From: Phytoactinopolyspora mesophila
GTDB taxonomy: Bacteria; Actinomycetota; Actinomycetes; Jiangellales; Jiangellaceae
NCBI RefSeq assembly: GCF_010122465.1
Contig: NZ_WLZY01000007.1
Coordinates: 1-64,000 of the forward strand
Direction: 5' to 3'
DNA: 64,000 bases
Below the pieces are notes generated by a model. It saw only the letters and a list, made by a program, of their open reading frames with translations. It had not been told where the DNA came from and did not search any database. How positions within the stretch are numbered: position 1 is the stretch's first letter; each line of letters starts with the position of its first letter. A program made the position numbers and the translations under genes. This document shows positions 1-8,643 of this stretch, one piece after another.

Positions 1-1
1 T

Positions 2-85
2 CGTAAACGAATCCATTCAGGGATCGACTACAAGACTCCGCAAGAAGTCCGCAACGAATACCTGAATCGGCAGCTCGCAGCGTAA
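2..85 (+). mobile_element. IS3-family transposase, C-terminal fragment (cut by window edge)
   Basis: An open frame enters from the left edge and stops at TAA 83-85. It encodes 27 residues containing RIHSGIDYKTPQEV and ending in NRQLAA. This matches the extreme C-terminus of IS3-family OrfB integrases, where a short basic stretch and a Y-x-(T/S)-P-x-E/Q-V motif follow the DDE core. Only the tail is visible, so whether the element is intact cannot be judged. I could not identify its right terminal inverted repeat in the 86-171 gap. The tail-to-tail position next to the aminotransferase gene suggests an insertion boundary just left of the window. Confidence 0.6.
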
Positions 86-171
86 CCGTCCGCAAATGGA
101 GCGGTCCGGAAAGCTCCGGGCAGCCCAGCGGCCACCCATGAACTCACCCACGGATAGGTCAGAAGCCTCAT

Positions 172-1344
172 TTAAGCGGCGCGGAAGATGGCGGCGAGGC
201 GAGCTATACCGACCTCGATCTGTTCGGGACTGGCCACGGAGTAGCTCAGGCGCAACCCGTCGGTACGGCGCCGGTCCGCGTAGAACGCTTCTCCCGGCAC
301 ATAGGCGACACCAGCCTCGATGGCGGCATGCGCCGTCGACGTCGTGTCGAACTCGTCCGGTCCGCTCACCCAGATGAACATCCCGCCATGCGGCCGCGTC
401 CACCGAAACCCCGAGACCCCGGCCAGCTCGCGGTCCAGAGCCGCGAGCATGATGTCCCGACGGCTGCCATAGTGCTCGCAGACCTTGGCGATCTGCCCAT
501 CGAGAGAGCCGCCACGCGCGACCTCGAGCGCGAGCATCTGGGTGAATGTGGAGGTGTGCAGGTCGGCAGCCTGCTTGGCTCGGGTGACCGGCGCCAGGGC
601 TTCCGGCGTGGCCGCGAGCCAGGCCAGCCTGAAACCGGGAACCATGGTCTTGGAGAACGTGCCCGCATGGATCACCACGTCCGGCGCCAGGTCCACGAGG
701 TAGGGCAACGGGTCACCTTCGAAGCGCAGATCGCTGTACGGGCTGTCTTCCAGAATCGGCACCCCGTGGGCGCGGGCGAGGTCGACGATCGCGTGCCTGC
801 GAGGCAGGCTCAACGTGGCGCCCGTGGGGTTGTCGAAATCGGGAATGACGTAGATCAGCTTGACGCCGGACTCCAGCGCCTCCGCCAGGGATTCCGGCAC
901 CATGCCGTCCTCGTCGATCTCCACAGCGCGAAACCGCACCTCGTACGCTTCGAAGGCGCGCAACGCCCCCGGATAGGTCGGTGCAGCCACCGCCACGACG
1001 TCACCCGGATCGAGATAACACTTGCCGACGAGGTCCAGGCCCTGCTGCGAGCCGGACACGATCTGCACGCCCTCGGGCCGCACGCCGGCGTAGCGAGACG
1101 CCACCCATGCACGCAGCTCAGGGTCACCCTCGGTGGTGCTGTACTGCAACGACACAGCACCGCGCTTACTCAAGATCCGTTCCGAGGCCTCCCGGATGGC
1201 CGCTACCGGAAACAGGTCGGGCGCAGGCAGGCCGCCGGCGAACGAGATGACCTCGCCTCGTTGGGTGAGCTTCAGGATTTCCCGGATGGCTGACGGCCGG
1301 AGCCGGCTGGTCCGGCTTGCCGCATGCTGAGACCACGCAATCAT
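172..1344 (-). CDS. PLP-dependent aminotransferase (LysN/2-aminoadipate aminotransferase-like)
   Basis: A fold-type I aminotransferase of about 390 residues. It lacks the N-terminal HTH domain of MocR regulators and resembles the LysN/ARO8-like branch. Visible features are an N-terminal segment with SFAGGLPAPDLFP, a central NPTGATLSLPRR loop, and the PLP-lysine region TFSKTMVPGFRLAW. I chose the ATG at 1344 because the family motif LRPSAIREIL begins about 15 residues later; an upstream start would add 18 residues of poor similarity. No convincing Shine-Dalgarno is visible. The gene lies 87 bp downstream of the KDG kinase gene in the same direction and may be co-transcribed. The true substrate (aminoadipate, aromatic or branched-chain) cannot be read from sequence. 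Confidence 0.85.
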   Translation of the reverse strand: MIAWSQHAASRTSRLRPSAIREILKLTQRGEVISFAGGLPAPDLFPVAAIREASERILSKRGAVSLQYSTTEGDPELRAWVASRYAGVRPEGVQIVSGSQQGLDLVGKCYLDPGDVVAVAAPTYPGALRAFEAYEVRFRAVEIDEDGMVPESLAEALESGVKLIYVIPDFDNPTGATLSLPRRHAIVDLARAHGVPILEDSPYSDLRFEGDPLPYLVDLAPDVVIHAGTFSKTMVPGFRLAWLAATPEALAPVTRAKQAADLHTSTFTQMLALEVARGGSLDGQIAKVCEHYGSRRDIMLAALDRELAGVSGFRWTRPHGGMFIWVSGPDEFDTTSTAHAAIEAGVAYVPGEAFYADRRRTDGLRLSYSVASPEQIEVGIARLAAIFRAA

Positions 1345-1431
1345 GAGACCAAGTGGACCACAGGACGCAACGGACAAGCAGGCCCGCCCTGGCGGCACCG
1401 AACCGATGCGACCAGCAGCGGCCGCCGGTTC

Positions 1432-2373
1432 TTACCTCTGGACCGAATCCGGGGCGCCGAACGATTCGAGGTCGCCACGATGCGGCAGACCTTCCCAGTC
1501 GCCGAGCGTGGTGCAGGCGAACGCACCTGCGGAAACGGCGGTATCCAGCCGCTTGTCCGCCGCCTCGCCGGCCATCCACTCGGCCAGGTACCCGGCCACG
1601 AATGCGTCGCCGGCACCGACGGTGTCCACGACGGGGACCGCCACCGCCGGGGTCTTGCGGATCTGGCCGTCGATGATCGAATAGGCACCCTCGGCACCTA
1701 GCTTGAGCACCACTTGGCCCGGACCGAGCCCGCTCACCGCATGGGCGAGTTCTTCGACAGACCCATCGGGCACGACAAGAGACGCCTCCTCCGGCCCGGC
1801 GAAGACCACGTGTGCGCGTTCCACCAGATGCGTCAGCGCCGCGCTCGCTTCTTCCCTGCTCCACAGGCTGGCGCGGTAGTTCAGGTCCAACGACACCAAG
1901 GTCTCGTGCTGCCGGGCAATATCCACCGCCTGTTGCACCGCAGACGCCGGTCCGGGACCGAGCGCGGGTGTGATGCCGGTGACGTGCAGCACGTCGGCCG
2001 CGGCAATCGCATCGGTGTCGATGTCGAACGCGGTGATGGCCGACGCCGCGCTGCCGGTGCGGTAATAGCGCACGTGGGTCCGCAGCGCATTCGGACGTTC
2101 CTTGATCATCAGGCCGGTGGGGCGGCTCGGGTCGACGCGAACGACGGTGTCAACACCTTCGGCTCGCAGCTCCCGTTGGATCAGTTCCCCGAATGCGTCG
2201 TCGCCCAGCCGGCTGATCCAGGTAGCCCGGCCGCCCAGCCGGCATACACCGATGGCGACATTGGTCTCCGCGCCGGCCACCGAGAGCCGCATGTCGCGGT
2301 TGCTGGCCAGTGCCCCCACCTGCGCCGCCGAGATCAGCGCCATGGTTTCGCCAAGCGTGACCAGCCCGCTCAT
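1432..2373 (-). CDS. kdgK: PfkB-family sugar kinase, probable 2-keto-3-deoxygluconate kinase
   Basis: A ribokinase/PfkB-fold kinase of 313 residues. The first PfkB signature is around residues 40-65 (NVAIGVCRLGG...SRLGDDAFGE) and the second carries the catalytic base in DTVGAGDAFVAGY near residue 250. The probable reaction is phosphorylation of 2-keto-3-deoxygluconate to KDPG. That assignment rests mainly on the gene starting inside the stop codon of a KDPG aldolase gene (ATGA overlap), which makes a translationally coupled KDG-to-pyruvate/glyceraldehyde-3-phosphate module. Fructokinase or another PfkB specificity cannot be excluded from the protein alone. Confidence 0.8.
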   Translation of the reverse strand: MSGLVTLGETMALISAAQVGALASNRDMRLSVAGAETNVAIGVCRLGGRATWISRLGDDAFGELIQRELRAEGVDTVVRVDPSRPTGLMIKERPNALRTHVRYYRTGSAASAITAFDIDTDAIAAADVLHVTGITPALGPGPASAVQQAVDIARQHETLVSLDLNYRASLWSREEASAALTHLVERAHVVFAGPEEASLVVPDGSVEELAHAVSGLGPGQVVLKLGAEGAYSIIDGQIRKTPAVAVPVVDTVGAGDAFVAGYLAEWMAGEAADKRLDTAVSAGAFACTTLGDWEGLPHRGDLESFGAPDSVQR

Positions 2374-3038
2374 GCGCTGCCCTGCCTGGCACGGCGGACC
2401 TCGCTGAGCGCCCGCTCGGCACGCTCGGCCAACGCGTCCAGGTCCCCGCCGGCCGCTGCGTCGCCCTGGAGCGGACCGCCCAGCCCCACGCCGATGGCCC
2501 CCGCACGGATCCAGTCACCGATGTGGTCGAGCGCCACGCCGCCGGTGGGCATGAGCCGCACGTCGGGAAATGGTCCTGCGACGTTCTTGAAGTACGACGG
2601 CCCGACCGCCGACGCCGGGAACACCTTGACCGCGCTGGCGCCCGCCCGCCACGCGGTGATGATCTCGGTAGGACTCAGCGCGCCCGGGTACACCGGCACG
2701 CCGGCCTCCGCACAGGTGCGGATCACGTCTAACTCGACGGACGGCGACACCACGAACCCCGCCCCGGCATCGAGCACGGCGCGGGCCTCGTCGGGGGTTG
2801 TGACAGTGCCCGCCCCGACGTCCACGGTCGAAGGCAGCTCCGCCCGAACCGACGCGATCGCATCGACGGCTCCCGGAGATGTCAAGGTGATCTCCAGGCA
2901 GCTGACTCCGGCATCGACAAGCACCCGGCATATCTCACCGAACCGGTCTGCGGAACTGGCCCGCAGGATGGCCATGACACCGGTCTCCTGCAGTTGTGGA
3001 CTCGGCGCCAATCGGCGGAACGGGTCGGCCTTGTTCAT
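2370..3038 (-). CDS. eda: 2-dehydro-3-deoxyphosphogluconate (KDPG)/KHG aldolase
   Basis: A class I aldolase of 222 residues, the usual family size. It cleaves KDPG to pyruvate and glyceraldehyde-3-phosphate in Entner-Doudoroff or uronate catabolism. The catalytic Glu lies in CLEITLTSPGA near residue 47, the phosphate loop in VGAGTVTTPDEA, and the Schiff-base Lys in AVKVFPASAVGP near residue 135. An ATG with a purine-rich GGGGAAG upstream starts the gene. It is the first gene of the eda-kdgK pair, overlapping kdgK by 4 bp. No uronate isomerase or dehydratase is in view, so the upstream route to KDG lies elsewhere. Confidence 0.9.
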   Translation of the reverse strand: MNKADPFRRLAPSPQLQETGVMAILRASSADRFGEICRVLVDAGVSCLEITLTSPGAVDAIASVRAELPSTVDVGAGTVTTPDEARAVLDAGAGFVVSPSVELDVIRTCAEAGVPVYPGALSPTEIITAWRAGASAVKVFPASAVGPSYFKNVAGPFPDVRLMPTGGVALDHIGDWIRAGAIGVGLGGPLQGDAAAGGDLDALAERAERALSEVRRARQGSA

Positions 3039-3147
3039 GGCGGTATCTTCCCCTTTCGACTACCTCAGAGTAGACGCCCAACGCGTCGTTCTCATGCGCA
3101 GGCTCAGCGGAGTTCGCCTACCATGCGTGACGATCACGCGGTCCGGA

Positions 3148-4134
3148 TCACCTGGTGTCCCGTCCGGCCTTGAACAGCTCGCGCAGCCAACGCAGCCGCT
3201 CATTCACCTGGAAGGTCTCACCGCCTTCGTGCTTGTTGAAGTTCCACACCCGGATCTCCTTGGGGCCGGCATAGTGGTTGTGAGAAGCGAAGACGGTCGA
3301 CGGCGGGCACACCGGGTCCATCATGGCCACGCTGTACAGGGCGGGAGCCGTGCCGCGCGGCGCGAAGTTGATGCCGTCGAAGTAAGACAACGTGCGAAAC
3401 ACTTGCTCTTCGTGGTGGCGGTGGATCGACAGGTACGTGGTGATCTCGCCGTACGGCGCCCGGTCGGTGATCTCGGTGGCCCGCCGGTAGCCGGCGAGGA
3501 ACGGGACGTCGATGCTGGCCCCGGCCAGCCCTGGAACCAGTGCCGCGACCGCCTGCGTGATCCCGCCGCCCTGACTGCTACCGGCGACGACGATCCGCTC
3601 GGCGTCCACGAGCCGATGCTGGGCGGCGGCCTCGACCGCTCGGACACCGTCTGTGAAGACCCGGCGGTAGTAGTAGTCGTCCGGATCGAGAACTCCCCGG
3701 GTCATGAAGCCCGGCGCCTGTGGGTTGGAACCGCCAACCGGGTCCGGAGTGTCACCGGGCGAGCCGGCCGAGCCTTGGCCGCGCGTGTCCATGACGAAGC
3801 TCGCGTAACCCGCCGCCGGCGCCGTCAGCCAGTCATGCGGCAAACCGCGTCCGCCGCCGTAGCCGATGTAGTTCACGACGGTAGGCAGGGGCTCCGTCGC
3901 CCCAGCCGGGACGAGGAGCCAGCCGGCGATCCGGTGACCGCCCCAGCCGGAGAACCGCACGTCATACACGTCGACCAGCGTCAATGCGGCGTCGTACGGG
4001 GTAAACTCCACGTCCAGCGGGAACGCTCGCGCCTCGGTCAGGGTCCTCGCCCAGAAGGCGTCGAAATCCGGCTGCTCGTCTCGTTCGGGACGATACTCAC
4101 GCAACTCGGAAAGTGGTTTGTCGAACAACGGCAC
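3148..4134 (-). CDS. axeA: Acetyl-xylan esterase / cephalosporin-C deacetylase (CE7 family)
   Basis: An alpha/beta hydrolase of 328 residues that removes acetyl groups from xylo-oligosaccharides; CE7 enzymes also deacetylate cephalosporin C. The catalytic triad is readable: Ser in AGSSQGGG near residue 187, Asp in MMDPVCPPS near residue 271, and His in NKHEGGE near residue 300. The family N-terminal [10 protein letters not shown] and FDAFWARTL blocks are present. The open frame runs about 64 codons further upstream, but the GTG at 4134 has a strong GAAGGAG 7 nt before it and gives the family length, so I start there. No signal peptide is seen, consistent with cytosolic CE7 enzymes acting on imported oligosaccharides. 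It is divergent from the alpha-mannosidase gene. Confidence 0.9.
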   Translation of the reverse strand: MPLFDKPLSELREYRPERDEQPDFDAFWARTLTEARAFPLDVEFTPYDAALTLVDVYDVRFSGWGGHRIAGWLLVPAGATEPLPTVVNYIGYGGGRGLPHDWLTAPAAGYASFVMDTRGQGSAGSPGDTPDPVGGSNPQAPGFMTRGVLDPDDYYYRRVFTDGVRAVEAAAQHRLVDAERIVVAGSSQGGGITQAVAALVPGLAGASIDVPFLAGYRRATEITDRAPYGEITTYLSIHRHHEEQVFRTLSYFDGINFAPRGTAPALYSVAMMDPVCPPSTVFASHNHYAGPKEIRVWNFNKHEGGETFQVNERLRWLRELFKAGRDTR

Positions 4135-4212
4135 GGTCGGGCTCCTTCGGTCCGGGCGAGCGAAAGCTGCCTGCAGCCTATTCCGCCTGCGAAAGCAGGG
4201 CGCCGCCCGCCT

Positions 4213-4254
4213 CCTGGCATGAGCATCGATCCGCCTGGAATGAGCATCGATCCG
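4213..4254. repeat. Tandem 21-bp duplication in the divergent axeA/mannosidase region
   Basis: Two adjacent 21-bp units read CCTGG(C/A)ATGAGCATCGATCC followed by G, with a single difference. Each contains the palindrome ATCGAT. The 21-bp period equals two helical turns, so identical faces would be presented to a DNA-binding protein. This could be an operator for the flanking carbohydrate genes or a simple replication-slippage duplication. Confidence 0.7.
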
Positions 4255-4297
4255 CGGACGATCAACTGCCACGGGCTCGATGGTGCCCCTCCCGTCC

Positions 4298-4387
4298 CGG
4301 TGATCGTGAGCGGATTTCGGCTTCACAATCTAGACATTTCTCTCACCGCATCGGCTTGTCGCAGCGCGAATCCGCTCACGATCACCG
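4298..4387. repeat. Palindromic element, GTGATCRTGAG family, copy 1
   Basis: Perfect 19-bp inverted arms (4298-4316 and 4369-4387) read CGGTGATCGTGAGCGGATT and its complement, enclosing a 52-nt AT-richer loop. Two other copies with related arm sequences occur at 27556-27615 and 44395-44452. This copy sits in the 380-bp divergent gap between the esterase and alpha-mannosidase genes. The rest of that gap holds the 21-bp tandem repeat and the two ribosome binding sites, and no gene. Confidence 0.75.
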
Positions 4388-4514
4388 AGATGGCGATCAT
4401 CTTGCCCTGCAGGCAGACTCGTCGAAGGGTGCGCAGTGGCGTGATGAAAGACTCAGGGGAACAATTCATACCGACAACCTGACATTCTCATCTTCCGATG
4501 GAAGGATCCGTCCG

Positions 4515-7500
4515 ATGCATGACGACCGCACACTGATCGAAGACCGGCTCGACCGGGTACTGCGTGAACGGATCCGGCCGGCTGTGTACCCGCGGAAGAG
4601 TCAACTGAGTGTCGAGGCGTGGCACGCCCCCGGTGAACCGGTTTCACCCGTCACCGGTTTGGCGGCCGACTACTCTCCCGCGTCGGTGGGCGATCCCTGG
4701 GGCCCGCCGTGGGGTACCACCTGGTTCAAGTTCACCGGCACCGTGCCGTCGGAATGGGCCGGACAGACGGTCGAGGCGGTCGTTGACCTCGGATTCACCG
4801 GTGGTGGCCCCGGATTCACCGCTGAAGGGCTCGTCTATCTGCCCGACGGCAGCGCTGTGAAGGGCCTGCATCCACGCAGCTACTGGCTGCGGGTCGGCGA
4901 GCCCGCGACCGGAAACGAGGAGATCCACTTCTACGTCGAGGCCGCGGCGAACCCGCTCATTCATGGCCCGGTCACGCCGCTCGGGGACACCAGGACCGCC
5001 GGAGACCAGCCGCTGTATCGCCTGGTCCAGGCTGATCTGGCCGTCTTCGACGAAACCGTCTGGGAGCTGTGCAACGACCTCGACGTGCTTGGGGAGCTGA
5101 TGCGCGAACTTCCGGTCGAGCAGCCGCGGCGCTGGGAAATCCTGCGCGCCATCGGTCGGGCGCTGGACGCACTCGACCTGCACGACGTCGGCGGCACCGC
5201 CGCGAACGCCCGGGAGCTCCTCGCGCCGGCACTCGCCAGCCCGGCACAGGCGTCGGCACACCAGGTCAGTGCGGTCGGGCATGCGCACATCGACTCGGCG
5301 TGGCTGTGGCCGTTGCGGGAGACGGTGCGCAAGGTGGCCCGTACCTCGTCCAACACGGTCAACCTGATGGACGACTACCCCGAGTTCATCTTCGCCATGT
5401 CCCAGGCACAGCAGCTGGCGTGGATCAAGGAGCACCGTCCAGAGGTTTACGAGAAAGTCAAGAAGAAGATTGCCGAAGGCCGGTTCATCCCGGTGGGCGG
5501 CATGTGGGTCGAAGCAGACACGAACATGCCAGGCGGCGAGGCGATGGCCCGCCAGTTCGTGCACGGCAAGCGATTCTTCGCCGAGGAATTCGGCATCGAG
5601 ACACAGGAAGTGTGGCTGCCGGACTCCTTCGGCTACTCCGCGGCACTCCCCCAGCTGGTGAAGCTCTCCGCGTCCCGGTACTTCCTCACCCAGAAGATCT
5701 CCTGGTCAACCACCAATCCCTTCCCGCACCACACGTTCCGCTGGGAAGGCATCGACGGGTCCCGCGTCTTCACCCACTTCCCGCCGGTGGACACCTACAA
5801 CAGCGAGTTCACCGGCAAGGAGATGGCCCACCTGGTACGCAATTTCCGGGACAAGGGTTCGGCACGACGCTCTCTGGTCCCGTTCGGGCACGGCGACGGC
5901 GGAGGCGGCGCCACCCGGGAGATGCTCGCCCGGGCCTCCCGTTTGCGCGACCTCGACGGCTCGCCCCAGGTGACCATCGAGTCGCCGTCGTCGTTCTTCA
6001 CCAAGGCCGAAGCCGACTATCCGGATGCGCCTGTGTGGGTGGGCGAGCTGTACCTGGAGTACCACCGCGGAACGTACACGTCGCAGGTCAAGACCAAACA
6101 GGGCAACCGCCGCAGCGAACATCTGCTGCGCGAGGCCGAGCTCTGGGCCGCCACCGCCGCCGTGCGCACCGGGTTCAGCTACCCGTACGAGCAACTGGAC
6201 CGGATCTGGAAGACCGTGCTGCTCCACCAGTTCCATGACATCCTGCCCGGATCGTCCATCGCCTGGGTGCACCGGGAGGCGGCCGACACCTACGCCGCCA
6301 TCGCCGACGAACTCAACCGCATCATCCTCGATGCGCTGGGCGCGCTGGCCGGCGAGGGCGACCGGCCTCTGGTGTTCAACGGCGCACCACACGAACGCTC
6401 AGGCGTCCCTGCCGGCGGCGCCCGGGTACGCGAAGACACCGGCGCCGACACCTCGGTCACGGCGACCGAGCAGGATGGCGGCTGGATCATCGACAACGGG
6501 CTGCTGCGCGTCGTCGTCGACGCCAACGGCCTGGTGACCTCCGTCGTCGACCACGAAACCGGACGTGACGCCCTCGTCCCCGGGCAGCCGGCCAACCTGC
6601 TGCAGATGCATCCCGATCTGCCGATCCAGTACGACGCCTGGGACATCGAGTCTTACTATCGCAACACCGTCACCGACCTGGCTGACGCCGATCTCGTGGA
6701 GATCGAGCGGTCCGGATCCGACGTCACTGTTCGGGCCCACCGCAGCACCGGCCGCAACGGGACCACCCTGGTGCAGTCCATCACCCTGCGTGCGGGCAGC
6801 CGCGTCGTCGACTTCGACACAACGGTCGACTGGCACGAGTCGGAGATGCTGCTCAAGGCCGCGTTCCCGCTGGACGTGCGCGCCGAGGTGTCGTCGTCGG
6901 AAACCCAGTTCGGGCATGTCAAGCGCGCCACACACACCAACACGTCGTGGGAGGCGGCCAAGTTCGAGATCTGTGCACACCGGTTCCTGCACGTAGCCGA
7001 GCCAGGCTGGGGGGTCGCGCTGGTCAACGACTCCACCTACGGGCACGACGTCACCCGCGACATGCGTGACGACGGCGGGACCACCACCACGGTGCGGTTG
7101 TCGCTCGTGCGTGCCCCCCGGTTCCCCGACCCGGAGACCGACCAGGGCCGGCACTCGTTCCGGTATGCGCTGGTTCCCGCGGCCGGCATCGGCGACGCCG
7201 TGCGCGAGGGGTACCGGATCAATCTGCCTGAGCACCACATCGGCGGGGGCCGCGAGGTCCAGCCGCTGCTGGCGGTGGACAACGACGACGTCGTGGTCGA
7301 GGCGGTCAAGCTGGCCGACGACGGCTCCGGCGACGTCGTCATCCGGCTCTACGAGTCCGCAGGTGGTCAGGCGACTGCTCGGGTGACAGCTGGGTTCCAG
7401 GTCGGATCCGCCGTGCCGACCGATCTGCTGGAACGGCCCTTCGAAGAAGCGACCAGCGGAGCGAAAGTGACGCTCGAGGGCGACACCGTGCAGCTCCGGC

Positions 7501-7553
7501 TGCGCCCATTCCAGATCGTCACCCTGAGGCTGGGCCGGGCCGCACAGACCTGA
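4515..7553 (+). CDS. Alpha-mannosidase, glycoside hydrolase family 38
   Basis: A GH38 retaining alpha-mannosidase of 1012 residues, close to bacterial family length. The N-terminal jelly-roll-like region is followed by the catalytic domain. The metal site is GHAHIDSAWLWP near residue 255, the nucleophile Asp is in LPDSFGYSAALPQ near residue 370, and LLHQFHDILPGSSI is near residue 570. A long C-terminal beta domain begins around residue 640 (NGLLRVVVDANGLVTSVVD). The frame is open far upstream, but ATG 4515 has GGAAGGA about 10 nt before it and matches the family N-terminus. No signal peptide is visible, so it probably acts on imported mannosides. It is divergent from the CE7 esterase gene. 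Confidence 0.92.
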   Translation: MHDDRTLIEDRLDRVLRERIRPAVYPRKSQLSVEAWHAPGEPVSPVTGLAADYSPASVGDPWGPPWGTTWFKFTGTVPSEWAGQTVEAVVDLGFTGGGPGFTAEGLVYLPDGSAVKGLHPRSYWLRVGEPATGNEEIHFYVEAAANPLIHGPVTPLGDTRTAGDQPLYRLVQADLAVFDETVWELCNDLDVLGELMRELPVEQPRRWEILRAIGRALDALDLHDVGGTAANARELLAPALASPAQASAHQVSAVGHAHIDSAWLWPLRETVRKVARTSSNTVNLMDDYPEFIFAMSQAQQLAWIKEHRPEVYEKVKKKIAEGRFIPVGGMWVEADTNMPGGEAMARQFVHGKRFFAEEFGIETQEVWLPDSFGYSAALPQLVKLSASRYFLTQKISWSTTNPFPHHTFRWEGIDGSRVFTHFPPVDTYNSEFTGKEMAHLVRNFRDKGSARRSLVPFGHGDGGGGATREMLARASRLRDLDGSPQVTIESPSSFFTKAEADYPDAPVWVGELYLEYHRGTYTSQVKTKQGNRRSEHLLREAELWAATAAVRTGFSYPYEQLDRIWKTVLLHQFHDILPGSSIAWVHREAADTYAAIADELNRIILDALGALAGEGDRPLVFNGAPHERSGVPAGGARVREDTGADTSVTATEQDGGWIIDNGLLRVVVDANGLVTSVVDHETGRDALVPGQPANLLQMHPDLPIQYDAWDIESYYRNTVTDLADADLVEIERSGSDVTVRAHRSTGRNGTTLVQSITLRAGSRVVDFDTTVDWHESEMLLKAAFPLDVRAEVSSSETQFGHVKRATHTNTSWEAAKFEICAHRFLHVAEPGWGVALVNDSTYGHDVTRDMRDDGGTTTTVRLSLVRAPRFPDPETDQGRHSFRYALVPAAGIGDAVREGYRINLPEHHIGGGREVQPLLAVDNDDVVVEAVKLADDGSGDVVIRLYESAGGQATARVTAGFQVGSAVPTDLLERPFEEATSGAKVTLEGDTVQLRLRPFQIVTLRLGRAAQT

Positions 7554-7573
7554 TCCCTCGCCCGCTAGTTCCC

Positions 7574-7671
7574 CGCCTAGATGATCATGTTTGGTGGGTT
7601 TCCTCGCGCCTTACCAGGCCTGCAGGCCTATCGACGCACGGGGAAACCCACCAAACATGATCATCTAGGCG
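7574..7671. repeat. TGATCATGTTTGGTGGGTTT palindromic element, copy A
   Basis: A 98-bp element with perfect 30-bp terminal inverted arms (7574-7603 and 7642-7671). The arms begin CGCCTAGATGATCATGTTTG and continue GTGGGTTTCC. The centre contains CCTGCAGGC. It fills the gap between the convergent ends of the alpha-mannosidase gene (stop 7553) and the AraC gene (stop 7676), so it could act as a bidirectional terminator as well as being a dispersed repeat. Related copies are at 22979-23263 and 52974-53041. Confidence 0.85.
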
Positions 7672-7675
7672 AGGG

Positions 7676-8551
7676 CTACGGGACAAACGCGCGCTGTGCC
7701 TCGCGGCGGAACTCCCGCGGTGTCAGCTCATACACGTCCCGGAAACAACGTGTGAAATAGGACTGACTGGAGAAGCCGCACCGATGGGCGATCGACGTCA
7801 CTGAATCGGCGGTAGTGGCCAGCAACGACGCCGCCCGCTCCAGCCGGAGACCGGTCACGAAGCGCGTGGGCGTGGTCCCCGCGCAGACGCGCATGGTCCG
7901 GGACAGATGCGCCGGGCTGACGTTGCACAGATCCACCAGGCGGGCAACACCGCCACGCAGGTTCTCCTCGCGGCGCATCGCCGAGCAGGAATCGGTGAGC
8001 CACACCGGCCAGCGGCCGGCCGCGGACCACGAGTCATCGTCGCCTGGCTGCGCAACCACGGCGAGCACGTCCGTCCAGAACCGCACCAGATCCAGCTTGC
8101 TGGGCCGCCCGTAGAACCGCTCCAGCGCGGTCTCGAACGCTTGATGAGCCGAACCTGCCACGCCCTCGGGCGAACTGAAGACAACAGGATCGGCCTGGTG
8201 CTCCCAGCCATGGCTCGGGTCGGCCCCGGCCAGTTCCAGAAACTGCCGCCATGCCGTCGCCGGAAACGCCACGTTGATGAACTCGAGTCCATCGGGCGAC
8301 AACCCGGCGAACGCGTGCTGATCCCGCGGACGTACCAGCACGATGTCGCCAGCGCTGAGCAAGTGCCGTCCGTCCGGGCGCAGGTGCTCCCCAGCCCCGG
8401 ACGTCACGCCCATGAACTCATAGAAGTCGGCGTGACCATGCAGGCCCGACGTCGGGGCGCGGGGGCCGAAGTGCACCCGCGCGGCGTGATACGGGCGGCC
8501 CTGGGCATGCCGGTCGAACCACAGTAGCTGGCGCACATCAACAGAGTACAA
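7676..8551 (-). CDS. AraC-family transcriptional regulator with N-terminal cupin sensor
   Basis: A regulator of 291 residues. An N-terminal cupin-like ligand domain covers about residues 15-95 (HGHADFYEFMGVTSGAGEH, DIVLVRPRDQHAF). The C-terminal pair of AraC helix-turn-helices covers about residues 190-285 (LVDLCNVSPAHLSRTMR; VTSIAHRCGFSSQSYFTRCFRD). The frame starts at a TTG (8551); a GTG five codons later is an alternative, and neither has a strong ribosome binding site. It is divergent from the PhyH-type gene with a gap under 100 bp, so it probably controls that gene. The short repeat GTAC...GTAC at 8546-8571 lies in that gap. The effector is unknown; a sugar is plausible from context. Confidence 0.85.
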   Translation of the reverse strand: MYSVDVRQLLWFDRHAQGRPYHAARVHFGPRAPTSGLHGHADFYEFMGVTSGAGEHLRPDGRHLLSAGDIVLVRPRDQHAFAGLSPDGLEFINVAFPATAWRQFLELAGADPSHGWEHQADPVVFSSPEGVAGSAHQAFETALERFYGRPSKLDLVRFWTDVLAVVAQPGDDDSWSAAGRWPVWLTDSCSAMRREENLRGGVARLVDLCNVSPAHLSRTMRVCAGTTPTRFVTGLRLERAASLLATTADSVTSIAHRCGFSSQSYFTRCFRDVYELTPREFRREAQRAFVP

Positions 8552-8643
8552 ATACTCGCAATCGGCGTACTATTCTCGCCCGAGCGTCGCAGCGCACCAT
8601 GGCATCAACAGGCCACACCAGCCCCAGTCCCGCGGAGGACTCC

